Below are positions 7,672-16,157 of a DNA stretch of 33,588 nt, one piece after another. The position numbers were made by a program, and so were the translations under genes. The notes beneath the pieces are model-generated. The model searched no databases, had not been told where the DNA came from, and was given only the letters and a program-made list of their open reading frames with translations. This DNA is from Anoxybacillus pushchinoensis. GTDB taxonomy: Bacteria; Bacillota; Bacilli; Bacillales; Anoxybacillaceae. Each line of letters begins with the position of its first letter. The stretch's first letter is position 1. The stretch is from the NCBI RefSeq assembly GCF_900111795.1, contig NZ_FOJQ01000029.1, positions 1 through 33,588 of the forward strand, in the 5' to 3' direction.

Positions 7672-7962
7672 GTGACGCCTGAAGTGGCGATAAACTTTCG
7701 GGAAAGAGCCTATTCGCTATTGCAAGCGGATGCGGAAAAAATCGTCAAGCTCATTCAAGTACAAATGGATCATTTAACGATGCCGCAATGTCCGCTATAC
7801 GAAGAAGTGTTAGATACGCAAATGTTCGGTTTGTCCCGTGAAATCGATTTTGCGATTCGGTTAGGTCTTGTCGATGAAAAAGACGGGAAGGCGATTTTAG
7901 ACCGGCTTGAGCGCGAGCTTTCGGCATTGCATGAAGCGTGCACGAAAAAGAAGAAAAAATGA
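7672..7962 (+). CDS. ylaN: YlaN, UPF0358 family, Fur-linked iron protein
   Basis: A 96-residue helical protein. The segments [13 protein letters not shown] and [21 protein letters not shown] are typical of YlaN. The protein ends in five lysines. In S. aureus and B. subtilis, YlaN has been linked to iron homeostasis: it binds Fe(II), interacts with Fur and relieves Fur repression. The GTG start has GGAGGGG at proper spacing. In B. subtilis a glutaminase gene (ylaM) lies between ylaL and ylaN, but it is absent here. The following terminator at 7964-7995 separates it from ftsW. Confidence 0.92.
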   Translation: MTPEVAINFRERAYSLLQADAEKIVKLIQVQMDHLTMPQCPLYEEVLDTQMFGLSREIDFAIRLGLVDEKDGKAILDRLERELSALHEACTKKKKK

Positions 7963-7963
7963 C

Positions 7964-7995
7964 AAAAACTCAAACGAATTTCGTTTGGGTTTTTT
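7964..7995 (+). terminator. Terminator of ylaN
   Basis: ACTCAAACGAA pairs with TTCGTTTGGGT (two G-T/G-C ends), with an A run before and six T after (7990-7995). Confidence 0.8.
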
Positions 7996-8044
7996 CTATT
8001 TTGTAGTACAATGAGAGCAAAGAAGAAAAGGGAAGATGGAGTAT

Positions 8045-9232
8045 ATGCGTTTGAAAACGTTCGTCAAATACCATGATTATCCGCTCATCCTCGCGGTATG
8101 TTTATTATCGTTGTTCGGGCTTGTGATGGTATATAGCGCAAGCATGATTACAGCGGTCGTCCGCTTTCATACTCCAAGCGATTATTTTTTCCAAAAGCAA
8201 AAATGGGCATGGATGATCGGGGCGTGCATGTTTGTGCTCACGGCTTTCATTCCGTACAAACATTATGCGCGCAAAAAGTTTTTGCAATTTATTTTTTTTG
8301 CGATGCCGATGCCGCTCCTTTACGTCCTTTTATTTGGACATACAGCAAACAACGCGACGAGCTGGATTAAAATCGGTCTCATTCGCGTTCAGCCAGCTGA
8401 ATTTGCGAAAATCGGTTTAATTATTTACTTAAGCGGCGTCTTAGCTAACAAGCAAAAAAAATTGCTTACATCGCCACAAGAAGCGCTCTTTCCCATTTAT
8501 TATATGCTGTTTATTTGCTTGCTTATTTTTCTTCAACCAGACGCTGGAACAATGCTCATTATCGTTGCGATTTGTTTAACAATTATTCTTTCGTCAGCAA
8601 CAAGCAAATGGCTATTAATTAAACAAGGCGTATTATTCGGGATTGTTTTTCTCTTATCCCTTCCGTTCATATATGATAAAGTTTTTACTGAAGTGCGCAA
8701 GGCGCGGCTGTACAGCTTTTTAGATCCGTTTGCATACGCACAAAAAGAAGGATATCAACTCATTAACTCATATTTCGCAATCGCAAACGGGGGACTAAAA
8801 GGTCTCGGTCTTGGACAAGGCATTCAAAAATACGGCTATTTGCCAGAAGCGCATACCGACTTTATTATGGCAGTCATCGCAGAGGAGCTTGGTTTATTCG
8901 GCGTTTCATTCGTCCTTATTTTACTATCGTTTATCGTATTGCGCGGCTTTGTCATTGCAAGGAGATGTCCAGATGCGTTCGGCAGTTTATTAGCTATCGG
9001 TATTTCCGCAATGATCGGCATTCAAGCGTTCATTAATCTCGGTGGGGTGACAGGTATTATCCCGCTTACAGGGGTGCCGCTTCCGTTTGTCAGCTACGGC
9101 GGATCGTCGCTCGTTTTACTTATGATGTCTGCAGGCGTGCTTGCGAACATTTCCGCTGTCACAACGTATGAACAAAAACATAAAACGAAGAAAGAAAACA
9201 ATATTCAAAAAAATGATATTTCTTTTTTGTAA
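8045..9232 (+). CDS. ftsW: FtsW, septal peptidoglycan glycosyltransferase
   Basis: A 395-residue polytopic SEDS-family protein with about ten membrane helices. It polymerises lipid II at the division septum together with a class B penicillin-binding protein. SEDS hallmarks are present: G-L-V-M-V-Y-S-A-S in helix 1, A-T-S-W-I-K-I-G and Q-P-A-E-F-A-K, then L-Q-P-D-A-G-T, G-L-G-Q-G, D-F-I-M-A-V-I-A-E-E-L-G and P-F-V-S-Y-G-G-S-S near the end. The position between ylaN and pycA matches B. subtilis ftsW (ylaO). ATG 8045 is chosen because it gives the same distance to the first helix as the B. subtilis protein; ATG 8036, three residues longer, is possible and neither has ideal spacing. Confidence 0.93.
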   Translation: MRLKTFVKYHDYPLILAVCLLSLFGLVMVYSASMITAVVRFHTPSDYFFQKQKWAWMIGACMFVLTAFIPYKHYARKKFLQFIFFAMPMPLLYVLLFGHTANNATSWIKIGLIRVQPAEFAKIGLIIYLSGVLANKQKKLLTSPQEALFPIYYMLFICLLIFLQPDAGTMLIIVAICLTIILSSATSKWLLIKQGVLFGIVFLLSLPFIYDKVFTEVRKARLYSFLDPFAYAQKEGYQLINSYFAIANGGLKGLGLGQGIQKYGYLPEAHTDFIMAVIAEELGLFGVSFVLILLSFIVLRGFVIARRCPDAFGSLLAIGISAMIGIQAFINLGGVTGIIPLTGVPLPFVSYGGSSLVLLMMSAGVLANISAVTTYEQKHKTKKENNIQKNDISFL

Positions 9233-9237
9233 TCCTA

Positions 9238-9265
9238 TTTACAAATACAGAAAATTCGTTATAGT
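9238..9265 (+). promoter_or_regulatory. Sigma-A promoter of pycA
   Basis: TTTACA (9238-9243), 16-bp spacer, TATAGT (9260-9265), five of six consensus matches in each box. It lies 34 nt before the start codon. No operator is recognised. Confidence 0.6.
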
Positions 9266-9298
9266 TTTTATTATGAACGATAGGGGGGAGGATGCATA

Positions 9299-12200
9299 AT
9301 GAGGCGTATTCAAAAAGTACTTGTTGCAAACCGTGGGGAAATTGCGATTCGCGTGTTTCGCGCGTGCAACGAGCTCGGCATTCGCACCGTTGCGATTTAC
9401 TCGCGCGAAGATGCCGGATCGTATCATCGCTACAAAGCGGATGAAGCGTATTTAGTTGGGGAAGGAAAAAAGCCGATTGAAGCTTATTTAGACATTGAAG
9501 GGATCATCGAGATTGCTAAAATGCATGATGTAGATGCTATTCATCCGGGCTACGGCTTTTTATCGGAAAACATCGAATTTGCGAAACGATGTGAAGAGGA
9601 AGGTATCATTTTTATCGGACCGCGCCAACAACATTTAGATATGTTCGGCGATAAAGTGAAAGCGCGCCACCAAGCGAAACAAGCGGGCATTCCGGTTATT
9701 CCGGGAAGCGATGACCCTGTGCAAAGCTTGGAGGACGTGTTGCGCTTTGGTGAGACATACGGTTATCCGATGATCATTAAAGCTGCGTTAGGCGGCGGCG
9801 GTCGTGGGATGCGCATCGTTCGTTCGCAAGCGGAAGTGAAAGAAGCGTACGAGCGCGCCAAATCAGAGGCGAAAGCGGCATTTGGTAGCGATGAAGTATA
9901 TGTCGAAAAATTAATCGAACGTCCAAAACATATTGAAGTACAAATTTTAGGTGATGCATACGGCAATATTGTTCACTTATACGACCGAGATTGCTCGGTG
10001 CAGCGTCGCCATCAAAAAGTCGTTGAAGTAGCGCCAAGCGTGTCGCTCTCGAAGGAGCTTCGCGAAGAAATTTGTGAAGCGGCAGTAAAATTGATGAAAA
10101 ACGTGCAATACGTGAACGCAGGGACGGTTGAGTTTCTCGTTTCTGGCGATGAATTTTACTTTATTGAAGTCAACCCGCGCATTCAAGTCGAACATACGAT
10201 TACGGAAATGATTACAGGCGTCGACATCGTTCAAGCGCAAATTTTAATTGCGGAAGGACATGCGCTACATAGTGAAAAAGTTGGTATTCCAAAGCAAGAG
10301 CAAATTTTTGTTCACGGCTATGCGATTCAATCGCGCGTGACAACGGAAGATCCGTTAAATAACTTCATGCCAGATACAGGAAGAATTATGGCGTATCGTT
10401 CCGGCGGCGGCTTCGGCGTCCGTTTAGATGCAGGAAATAGCTTTCAAGGGGCGATCATTACGCCATATTACGATTCGTTATTAGTTAAAGTGACGACGTG
10501 GGCGCTCACGTTTGAACAAGCGGCGGCAAAAATGTTGCGCAACTTGCGCGAGTTTCGTATTCGCGGCATTAAAACGAATATTCCGTTTTTAGAAAACGTC
10601 GTTCAACATCCGAAGTTTCTAAAAGGCGAATATGATACGTCATTTATTGATACGACGCCGGAGCTATTTATTTTCCCGAAACGAAAAGACCGCGGAACGA
10701 AAATGTTGTCGTATATCGGAACGGTGACAGTCAACGGCTTTCCGGGCATCGGGAAAAAGAAAAAGCCGGTGTTTGACCCTCCTCGCATCCCGAAAGTGAA
10801 CTATATCGAACCGATGCCGAAAGGGACGAAACATATTTTAGATGAGCATGGCGCGGACGGGCTTGTGCGATGGATTAAAGAGCAAAACCGTGTATTGCTT
10901 ACGGATACGACGTTTCGTGATGCTCATCAATCGCTGTTAGCGACGCGCGTGCGCACAAACGATTTGTTGCGCATTGCTGAGCCGACCGCACGCTTATGGC
11001 CGCAGCTCTTCTCGATGGAAATGTGGGGTGGGGCGACGTTCGATGTCGCGTATCGCTTCTTAAAAGAAGACCCGTGGGAGCGGCTCATTCAATTGCGTGA
11101 AAAAATTCCAAACGTCCTGTTTCAAATGTTGCTTCGTGCGTCGAATGCTGTCGGATATAAAAACTATCCAGACAACGTCATTCGCGAGTTTGTTGCTAAA
11201 TCAGCCGAAGCAGGGATTGACGTGTTCCGCATTTTCGACAGCTTAAACTGGGTGAAAGGAATGACGGTTGCGATCGATGCGGTACGTCAAACAGGAAAAG
11301 TTGCTGAAGCAGCTATTTGCTATACGGGTGATATTTTTGACCCAGCTCGTACAAAATATAACCTCGACTACTATAAAAACTTAGCGAAAGAGCTTGAACA
11401 AGCTGGCGCCCACATTTTAGCCATTAAAGATATGGCAGGGCTATTAAAGCCGCAAGCTGCCTATACGTTTATTTCTGCTTTGAAAGAAGTAGTCGACATT
11501 CCGATTCATTTGCATACGCACGATACGAGCGGAAACGGCATTTACACGTACGCGAAAGCGATCGAGGCAGGAGTCGATATTGTCGACGTAGCGGTAAGTG
11601 CGATGGCTGGTTTAACGTCACAGCCGAGCGCCAACACGCTTTATTATGCGCTTGAAGGGACGGAACGCGCACCGGAAGTCGACATTGCATCGCTTGAAAA
11701 ACTATCGCGCTATTGGGAAGATGTGCGCAAATATTACGCCGATTTTGAGAGCGGCATGAACGCGCCGCATACGGAAGTGTATATGCACGAAATGCCGGGC
11801 GGACAATATAGTAACTTACAACAACAAGCGAAAGCGGTCGGTTTAGGTGACCGCTGGGACGAAGTAAAAGAAATGTATCGTCGCGTCAACGATTTATTTG
11901 GCGACATCGTGAAAGTGACGCCATCGTCTAAAGTTGTCGGCGATATGGCGTTATATATGGTGCAAAACAATTTGACGGAACAAGATATTTATGAGCGTGG
12001 GGAGACGCTTGATTTTCCTGATTCGGTTGTTGAACTGTTTGAAGGATATCTCGGTCAGCCGCACGGCGGATTCCCAGAAACGTTGCAGCGCATCATTTTA
12101 AAAGGGCGCGAACCGATTACCGTTCGTCCTGGAGAGCTGTTAGAGCCTGTCGATTTTGAAAAGGTACGGGAAGAACTGTATCATCTCACCCAGCGCGAAG

Positions 12201-12739
12201 TGACAGACTACGACGTGCTCGCTTATGCGCTATATCCGAAAGTGTTCGTTGAATATGCGCGCACCGTTGAGCAGTTTGGGGATGTATCTGTTTTGGATAC
12301 GCCGACGTTTTTATACGGCATGCGCCTTGGTGAAGAAATTGAAGTTGAAATTGAGAGAGGGAAAACGTTAATCGTCAAACTCGTCTCCATCGGTCAGCCG
12401 CAAGCGGACGGTACGCGAATCGTATACTTTGAATTAAACGGTCAACCGCGCGAAATAGTCATTAAAGATGAAAGCATTAAAACAACAGTTGTCGCGCGCG
12501 TGAAAGCCGATCGCAACAATCCGAACCATATTGCTGCGACGATGCCGGGAACGGTCGTAAAAGTGCTCGTTGAAAAAGGGGAAAAGGTGAAAAAGGGCGA
12601 TCACCTCATGATTACGGAAGCGATGAAAATGGAAACGACAGTGCAAGCGCCGTTTTCAGGTGTCGTTAAAGACATTTACGTTCAAGGCGGCGACGCCATT
12701 CAAACGGGCGATTTGTTAATTGAATTAGCGGAAAAATAA
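9299..12739 (+). CDS. pycA: Pyruvate carboxylase
   Basis: A 1146-residue single-chain biotin enzyme that carboxylates pyruvate to oxaloacetate using ATP and bicarbonate, replenishing the TCA cycle. Domain order: biotin carboxylase (residues 1 to about 455), with the glycine-rich loop G-G-G-G-R-G-M-R and E-V-N-P-R-I-Q-V-E-H; carboxyltransferase (about 530-800), opening with T-D-T-T-F-R-D-A-H-Q-S and containing the H-L-H-T-H-D metal-binding motif; the tetramerisation/allosteric region; and a C-terminal biotinyl domain whose E-A-M-K-M-E motif carries biotin on K1110. Length and order match the family. The ATG has AGGGGGGAGG 7 nt upstream. It converges on ctaA, sharing a strong bidirectional terminator. 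Confidence 0.98.
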   Translation: MRRIQKVLVANRGEIAIRVFRACNELGIRTVAIYSREDAGSYHRYKADEAYLVGEGKKPIEAYLDIEGIIEIAKMHDVDAIHPGYGFLSENIEFAKRCEEEGIIFIGPRQQHLDMFGDKVKARHQAKQAGIPVIPGSDDPVQSLEDVLRFGETYGYPMIIKAALGGGGRGMRIVRSQAEVKEAYERAKSEAKAAFGSDEVYVEKLIERPKHIEVQILGDAYGNIVHLYDRDCSVQRRHQKVVEVAPSVSLSKELREEICEAAVKLMKNVQYVNAGTVEFLVSGDEFYFIEVNPRIQVEHTITEMITGVDIVQAQILIAEGHALHSEKVGIPKQEQIFVHGYAIQSRVTTEDPLNNFMPDTGRIMAYRSGGGFGVRLDAGNSFQGAIITPYYDSLLVKVTTWALTFEQAAAKMLRNLREFRIRGIKTNIPFLENVVQHPKFLKGEYDTSFIDTTPELFIFPKRKDRGTKMLSYIGTVTVNGFPGIGKKKKPVFDPPRIPKVNYIEPMPKGTKHILDEHGADGLVRWIKEQNRVLLTDTTFRDAHQSLLATRVRTNDLLRIAEPTARLWPQLFSMEMWGGATFDVAYRFLKEDPWERLIQLREKIPNVLFQMLLRASNAVGYKNYPDNVIREFVAKSAEAGIDVFRIFDSLNWVKGMTVAIDAVRQTGKVAEAAICYTGDIFDPARTKYNLDYYKNLAKELEQAGAHILAIKDMAGLLKPQAAYTFISALKEVVDIPIHLHTHDTSGNGIYTYAKAIEAGVDIVDVAVSAMAGLTSQPSANTLYYALEGTERAPEVDIASLEKLSRYWEDVRKYYADFESGMNAPHTEVYMHEMPGGQYSNLQQQAKAVGLGDRWDEVKEMYRRVNDLFGDIVKVTPSSKVVGDMALYMVQNNLTEQDIYERGETLDFPDSVVELFEGYLGQPHGGFPETLQRIILKGREPITVRPGELLEPVDFEKVREELYHLTQREVTDYDVLAYALYPKVFVEYARTVEQFGDVSVLDTPTFLYGMRLGEEIEVEIERGKTLIVKLVSIGQPQADGTRIVYFELNGQPREIVIKDESIKTTVVARVKADRNNPNHIAATMPGTVVKVLVEKGEKVKKGDHLMITEAMKMETTVQAPFSGVVKDIYVQGGDAIQTGDLLIELAEK

Positions 12740-12770
12740 AAGAACGAGGCTTGCCTCGTTCTTTTATTTT
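12735..12770. terminator. Shared terminator for pycA and ctaA
   Basis: A 16-bp perfect inverted repeat with arms at 12735-12750 and 12753-12768 (core GAACGAGGC / GCCTCGTTC) and T runs on both strands. The ctaA stop lies within the right arm, and the pycA stop (12737-12739) within the left. Confidence 0.88.
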
Positions 12771-13690
12771 AGAGCGGTAGATGGCACGTCGTGCTCTTTT
12801 TTACTGCGCGTCGCCAATAGCACAAAATAGCTAAGCACACCGAACAAACATGAGATGAAAAACGCATGGGCTAGAGAGATGTATAAATTTAGTCCCGTAA
12901 AGACGACGAGCGCTCCTGTTACAACTTGGCAGGTGACGAGAACGAGCGCGATTAGCCATCCCCAGTATATGACAGGCTGATGTTTATACCGTTTCACAGC
13001 ATATATCGTCGCCCACAAAATCCAAATGAACAACAGTCCAGCTGCAAATCGGTGTCCCATTTGTATCCATTCATGTAATTGCGTTGGGAATAAGCGTGTT
13101 TGTGCACAAAATGGCCAACTTGGACACGCTAGACTTGCATGTTTGTGGCGAACGAGCGCCCCTGTATAGACGACGATGTAGCAGTACACGATAATGCCGT
13201 AAATATGAACTTTCATCGTACGATCAAGCACGACGGACGCGGCATCAAATTTTTTATCGACTTCAAAAATAAATAGCGTCAATAAAAAGACGGCAGCAAA
13301 TGAAATTAACGAAATGCCAAAATGAAGCGCGAGGACAACGGGAGATTGCCCCCATACGACCGCAGCTGCTCCAATGAGTCCTTGTAAAACGAGGAAGACG
13401 AACGAAACGATGGCTAAAAATTTCGTTTCACGAATGTGACCGATCGCTTTCCATGCCCAAACGGATAAAATGAGCACCATCAGTCCGACGACAGCGGAGA
13501 CGACGCGATGACTTAATTCAATTAAAAGCTCAGCCGTAATGTTCGATGGAATGAGTTCGCCATGGCATAGCGGCCATGAGCGTCCGCATCCTAGACCTGA
13601 TCCCGTTTTCGTCACAAGTGCGCCGCCGATTAAAACGAAAAGCATGCCGATTGTTGTCGTTACTGCAAACCATTTCAAAAGCCGTTGCAA
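12764..13690 (-). CDS. ctaA: Heme A synthase CtaA
   Basis: A 308-residue membrane enzyme (B. subtilis CtaA has 306) that oxidises the C8 methyl of heme O to a formyl group, giving heme A for the caa3 and aa3 oxidases. Eight predicted helices. The first half carries [17 protein letters not shown], with the cysteine pair, and E-L-S-H-R. The second half repeats the layout with [10 protein letters not shown] and M-G-H-R; the histidines bind heme. TTG 13690 is chosen because AAGGAA stands about 10 nt upstream and the length then fits the family. GTG 13699 abuts the ribosome-binding site, and the frame upstream to 13771 runs through the promoter. It is divergent from ctaB. Confidence 0.95.
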   Translation of the reverse strand: MQRLLKWFAVTTTIGMLFVLIGGALVTKTGSGLGCGRSWPLCHGELIPSNITAELLIELSHRVVSAVVGLMVLILSVWAWKAIGHIRETKFLAIVSFVFLVLQGLIGAAAVVWGQSPVVLALHFGISLISFAAVFLLTLFIFEVDKKFDAASVVLDRTMKVHIYGIIVYCYIVVYTGALVRHKHASLACPSWPFCAQTRLFPTQLHEWIQMGHRFAAGLLFIWILWATIYAVKRYKHQPVIYWGWLIALVLVTCQVVTGALVVFTGLNLYISLAHAFFISCLFGVLSYFVLLATRSKKEHDVPSTALK

Positions 13691-13742
13691 TGTATCCACT
13701 TCCTTAACATAAAATTTTATATAGCAAATATCTAGTAAAAAC

Positions 13743-13771
13743 TGTATAATAAAAATGGGAAATACGTACAA
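13743..13771 (-). promoter_or_regulatory. Promoter of ctaA
   Basis: On the minus strand, TTGTAC (plus 13766-13771), a 17-bp spacer, then TATACA (plus 13743-13748). It lies about 55 nt before the ctaA start. The 383-nt gap between ctaA and ctaB holds this promoter, the phased repeats and the CRE-like site, and no other gene. Confidence 0.5.
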
Positions 13772-13933
13772 AAAAATTCTATTCTCATATTAGCGGAAAA
13801 TGTCGAAAAGCGCAAAGTTTTATTATTTTACAATATAGCAAACGTGACAAATGTAGTTGAATATTTGGACGGAGTTTTCTAGAAATATAAGAGAGGCTAT
13901 TTTTTAACGTCTTCATTGTAGCAATATCATTTT

Positions 13934-13973
13934 GACACAAATTCGACACAATTAAGACAAAAAAAGTTCACAA
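13934..13973. promoter_or_regulatory. Four helically phased CACAA repeats, putative ResD sites
   Basis: GACACAA at 13934, GACACAA at 13945, GACAAAA at 13956 and TTCACAA at 13967 are spaced at exactly 11 bp, one helical turn. Read on the other strand, the last gives TTGTGAA, the core of the published ResD-binding consensus (TTTGTGAAT). In B. subtilis, ResD activates ctaA and ctaB-F transcription. A weak -10 (TTTAAT, 13992-13997) or the TATAAT at 14027-14032 could be the dependent promoter; both lack a good -35, as expected for an activator-driven promoter. Confidence 0.5.
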
Positions 13974-14026
13974 TTTGATGGAGAAATGTGCTTTAATATA
14001 CGGAGACGACATATCGTTATCGTGTA

Positions 14027-14045
14027 TATAATGGAAACGCCTTCA
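14027..14045 (+). promoter_or_regulatory. ctaB -10 element overlapping a CcpA catabolite-responsive element
   Basis: ATGGAAACGCCTTCA (14031-14045) matches the CRE consensus WTGNAANCGNWNNCW at 14 of 15 positions; the single mismatch is C at position 11. It overlaps the last bases of a TATAAT (14027-14032) and lies 27 nt before ctaB. A CcpA/HPr-P complex here would block initiation. This agrees with known catabolite repression of the ctaBCDEF cluster in B. subtilis. Confidence 0.6.
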
Positions 14046-14072
14046 AAGGCATTAAGAGAGGAGTAGCGGCAG

Positions 14073-14978
14073 ATGGCGGATGTAGTCAAAAATGTAAAAA
14101 CGACAAAAATACAAACAGGTGTTTTAAAAGATGTGTTGGCGGTCGTTAAAATTGGCATCGTCAATTCCAATTTAATTACGACATTTACGGGACTTTGGTT
14201 AGCCCTTCATTTTACTGGGAAAGGTTTTTTAAGCAACTTGCATACGGTGTTTTTTGCGCTCATTGGATCTGCGCTCGTCATTGCAGGTTCATGTGCGTTA
14301 AATAATTTCATTGATCGCGATATTGATCATTTGATGGAGCGGACAAAAGGTCGCCCGACGGTAAGCGGAAGCGTAGAGCCGAAGCGCGTACTCTGGTTTG
14401 GCATTCTTCTTGTCGCGGCCGGTACGATCAGTTTGCTTATGACGACTGTCACCGCCGCCATCATTGGATTAGTTGGCGTCGTGACGTACGTCTTTTTATA
14501 TACGATGTGGTCGAAAAGAAGCAATACGTTCAATACGGTCATCGGAAGCGTCTCTGGCGCAGTTCCGCCCGTCATTGGCTGGACAGCGATTGATGATGCG
14601 TTCCACATCGTTCCGGTTATTTTATTTTTACTTATGTTTTTATGGCAGCCGCCGCACTTTTTAGCGCTTGCGATGAGGCGGTGTGAAGAGTATCGTGCAG
14701 CGGGCATTCCGATGTTGCCGGTCGTTCACGGATTTGAAGTGACAAAGCGGCAAATCGTCATTTGGATCGTGGCGCTATTGCCGTTGCCGTTTTACTTATT
14801 TTCACTAGGCGTTCCGTTTATGGTTATCGCCACGCTATTAAATGTCGGTTGGTTAGCGCTTGGATTAGCAGGCTTTAAGATGAAAGATGATATGAAATGG
14901 GCGAAATGGATGTTCATTTATTCATTGAATTATTTAACGATTTTGTTCGTGACGATGGTCATTGTCACCATTGATTAA
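14073..14978 (+). CDS. ctaB: Protoheme IX farnesyltransferase (heme O synthase) CtaB
   Basis: A 301-residue UbiA-superfamily prenyltransferase that converts heme B to heme O by adding farnesyl, the step before CtaA. Nine or so membrane helices. The prenyl-diphosphate/Mg2+ motif N-N-F-I-D-R-D-I-D is followed by M-E-R-T-K-G-R-P; a conserved W-T-A-I and W-Q-P-P-H-F loop lies later. The start has GAGAGGAG about 9 nt upstream. It is the first gene of the cta operon, divergent from ctaA so that both heme A enzymes are controlled from one intergenic region. An AT-rich hairpin at 14989-15014 separates it from ctaC. Confidence 0.96.
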   Translation: MADVVKNVKTTKIQTGVLKDVLAVVKIGIVNSNLITTFTGLWLALHFTGKGFLSNLHTVFFALIGSALVIAGSCALNNFIDRDIDHLMERTKGRPTVSGSVEPKRVLWFGILLVAAGTISLLMTTVTAAIIGLVGVVTYVFLYTMWSKRSNTFNTVIGSVSGAVPPVIGWTAIDDAFHIVPVILFLLMFLWQPPHFLALAMRRCEEYRAAGIPMLPVVHGFEVTKRQIVIWIVALLPLPFYLFSLGVPFMVIATLLNVGWLALGLAGFKMKDDMKWAKWMFIYSLNYLTILFVTMVIVTID

Positions 14979-14982
14979 AAGG

Positions 14983-15014
14983 TTTACAATTCTTTCTTTT
15001 TGTAAAGAAAGAAT
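14983..15014 (+). promoter_or_regulatory. AT-rich hairpin pair between ctaB and ctaC
   Basis: ATTCTTTCTTT (14989-14999) pairs with AAAGAAAGAAT (15004-15014), 11 bp. Alternatively TTTACA (14983-14988) pairs with TGTAAA (15001-15006). The two folds exclude each other. Neither has a GC core or a following T run, so it is not a standard terminator; an mRNA processing site or a stabiliser of the ctaC message is possible. Confidence 0.4.
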
Positions 15015-15063
15015 GTATATATTTCACTTTACTTCATAATCGAAAGAGGGGTTTGATTAGGCT

Positions 15064-16128
15064 ATGAAAAAGTGGCTACGAAATTGGCGCTTGGTTTCTC
15101 TTATCTCCGCCATGGCGCTTTTGCTAGCTGGTTGCGGCAAGCCGTTTTTATCGACGCTTCAACCAGCAGGAGAAGTAGCTGACATGCAGTACGACCTTAT
15201 GCTGCTCAGCACGGCCATCATGGTCATCGTCATTGCGGTTGTAACGATCATCTTCCTTTACGTTGTGACTCGCTTCCGTCGCCGTAAAGGGGAGGAAAAC
15301 AAAATTCCAAAACAAGTGGAAGGAAGCCATACGCTTGAAATCATTTGGACAGTTATTCCGATTATTTTACTAATCATTCTAGCTGTTCCAACGGTTTTAT
15401 ACACGTTTAAGCTTGCGGATGTAAAACCGATGAACAAAAAAGAGCGCGACGTCGTTGTCGTCAACGTTCGTGCGAACTTGTACTGGTGGGAGTTTGAGTA
15501 CCCGGATTATGGCATTATTACAAGCCAAGATTTAGTTGTTCCAACAGACGAACGCGTGTATTTCAACTTAAAAGCTTCCGACGTCAAGCACTCGTTCTGG
15601 ATTCCAGCGGCTGGAGGAAAAATGGATACAAATACAGATAATACAAACCAATTTTTCCTTACATTTGATGAAAAACGCGCCGAAGAGGCAGGGCGTCTAT
15701 TTTACGGGAAATGTGCGGAGCTTTGCGGCCCGTCACATGCATTGATGGACTTTAAAGTAAAGGCCATTCCTCGCGCTGAGTTTGATCAATGGGTAGAAAA
15801 AATGAAAAATGCAAAGCCTGTTGCTTCAACAGATCCAGTTGTGCAACGAGGAGAAGAAATTTTCAATAAAAGCTGTATTGGCTGTCATGCTGTCACACCA
15901 ATTGATGGTCGTCCTGAACAAGCGCGCATCGCGCCAAACTTAGCGGACTTTGCAGATCGTTCTCGCATTGCGGGTATTTTAGAACATAATGAAGAAAACT
16001 TAAAAGCTTGGTTAAAAGACCCAGAAAAAATTAAGCCAGGCAACAAAATGACAGATACTTATCCAGCATTATCTGATGAAGAGTTAGAAGCGTTAACAAA
16101 ATACTTAATGACATTGTCTGTTGAGTAA
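15064..16128 (+). CDS. ctaC: caa3 cytochrome c oxidase subunit II with fused cytochrome c domain
   Basis: A 354-residue lipoprotein that receives electrons and passes them to subunit I. The lipobox L-L-A-G-C puts the acylated cysteine at residue 24. Two membrane helices follow (about 45-70 and 93-115). The CuA domain has C217-x3-C221-x3-H225-x2-M228 and, earlier, the aromatic Y-W-W-E-F-E-Y and D-V-K-H. The C-terminal class I cytochrome c domain has C271-I-G-C-H275 and a Met ligand, probably in the G-N-K-M-T segment near residue 323. The fused cytochrome makes this a caa3, not aa3, enzyme. It is co-directional with ctaD, 29 nt downstream. Confidence 0.97.
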   Translation: MKKWLRNWRLVSLISAMALLLAGCGKPFLSTLQPAGEVADMQYDLMLLSTAIMVIVIAVVTIIFLYVVTRFRRRKGEENKIPKQVEGSHTLEIIWTVIPIILLIILAVPTVLYTFKLADVKPMNKKERDVVVVNVRANLYWWEFEYPDYGIITSQDLVVPTDERVYFNLKASDVKHSFWIPAAGGKMDTNTDNTNQFFLTFDEKRAEEAGRLFYGKCAELCGPSHALMDFKVKAIPRAEFDQWVEKMKNAKPVASTDPVVQRGEEIFNKSCIGCHAVTPIDGRPEQARIAPNLADFADRSRIAGILEHNEENLKAWLKDPEKIKPGNKMTDTYPALSDEELEALTKYLMTLSVE

Positions 16129-16157
16129 GGGGATTATTGATAAAGGGAGGTTAAACT

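Noticed and set aside
9299-12739. Possible frameshift or domain loss in pyruvate carboxylase
   Set aside because: All domains and the biotin-lysine motif are present in one frame with the normal length; it is intact.
14327-14707. 126-codon minus-strand frame within ctaB
   Set aside because: Shadow of ctaB; no start signal and no recognisable protein.
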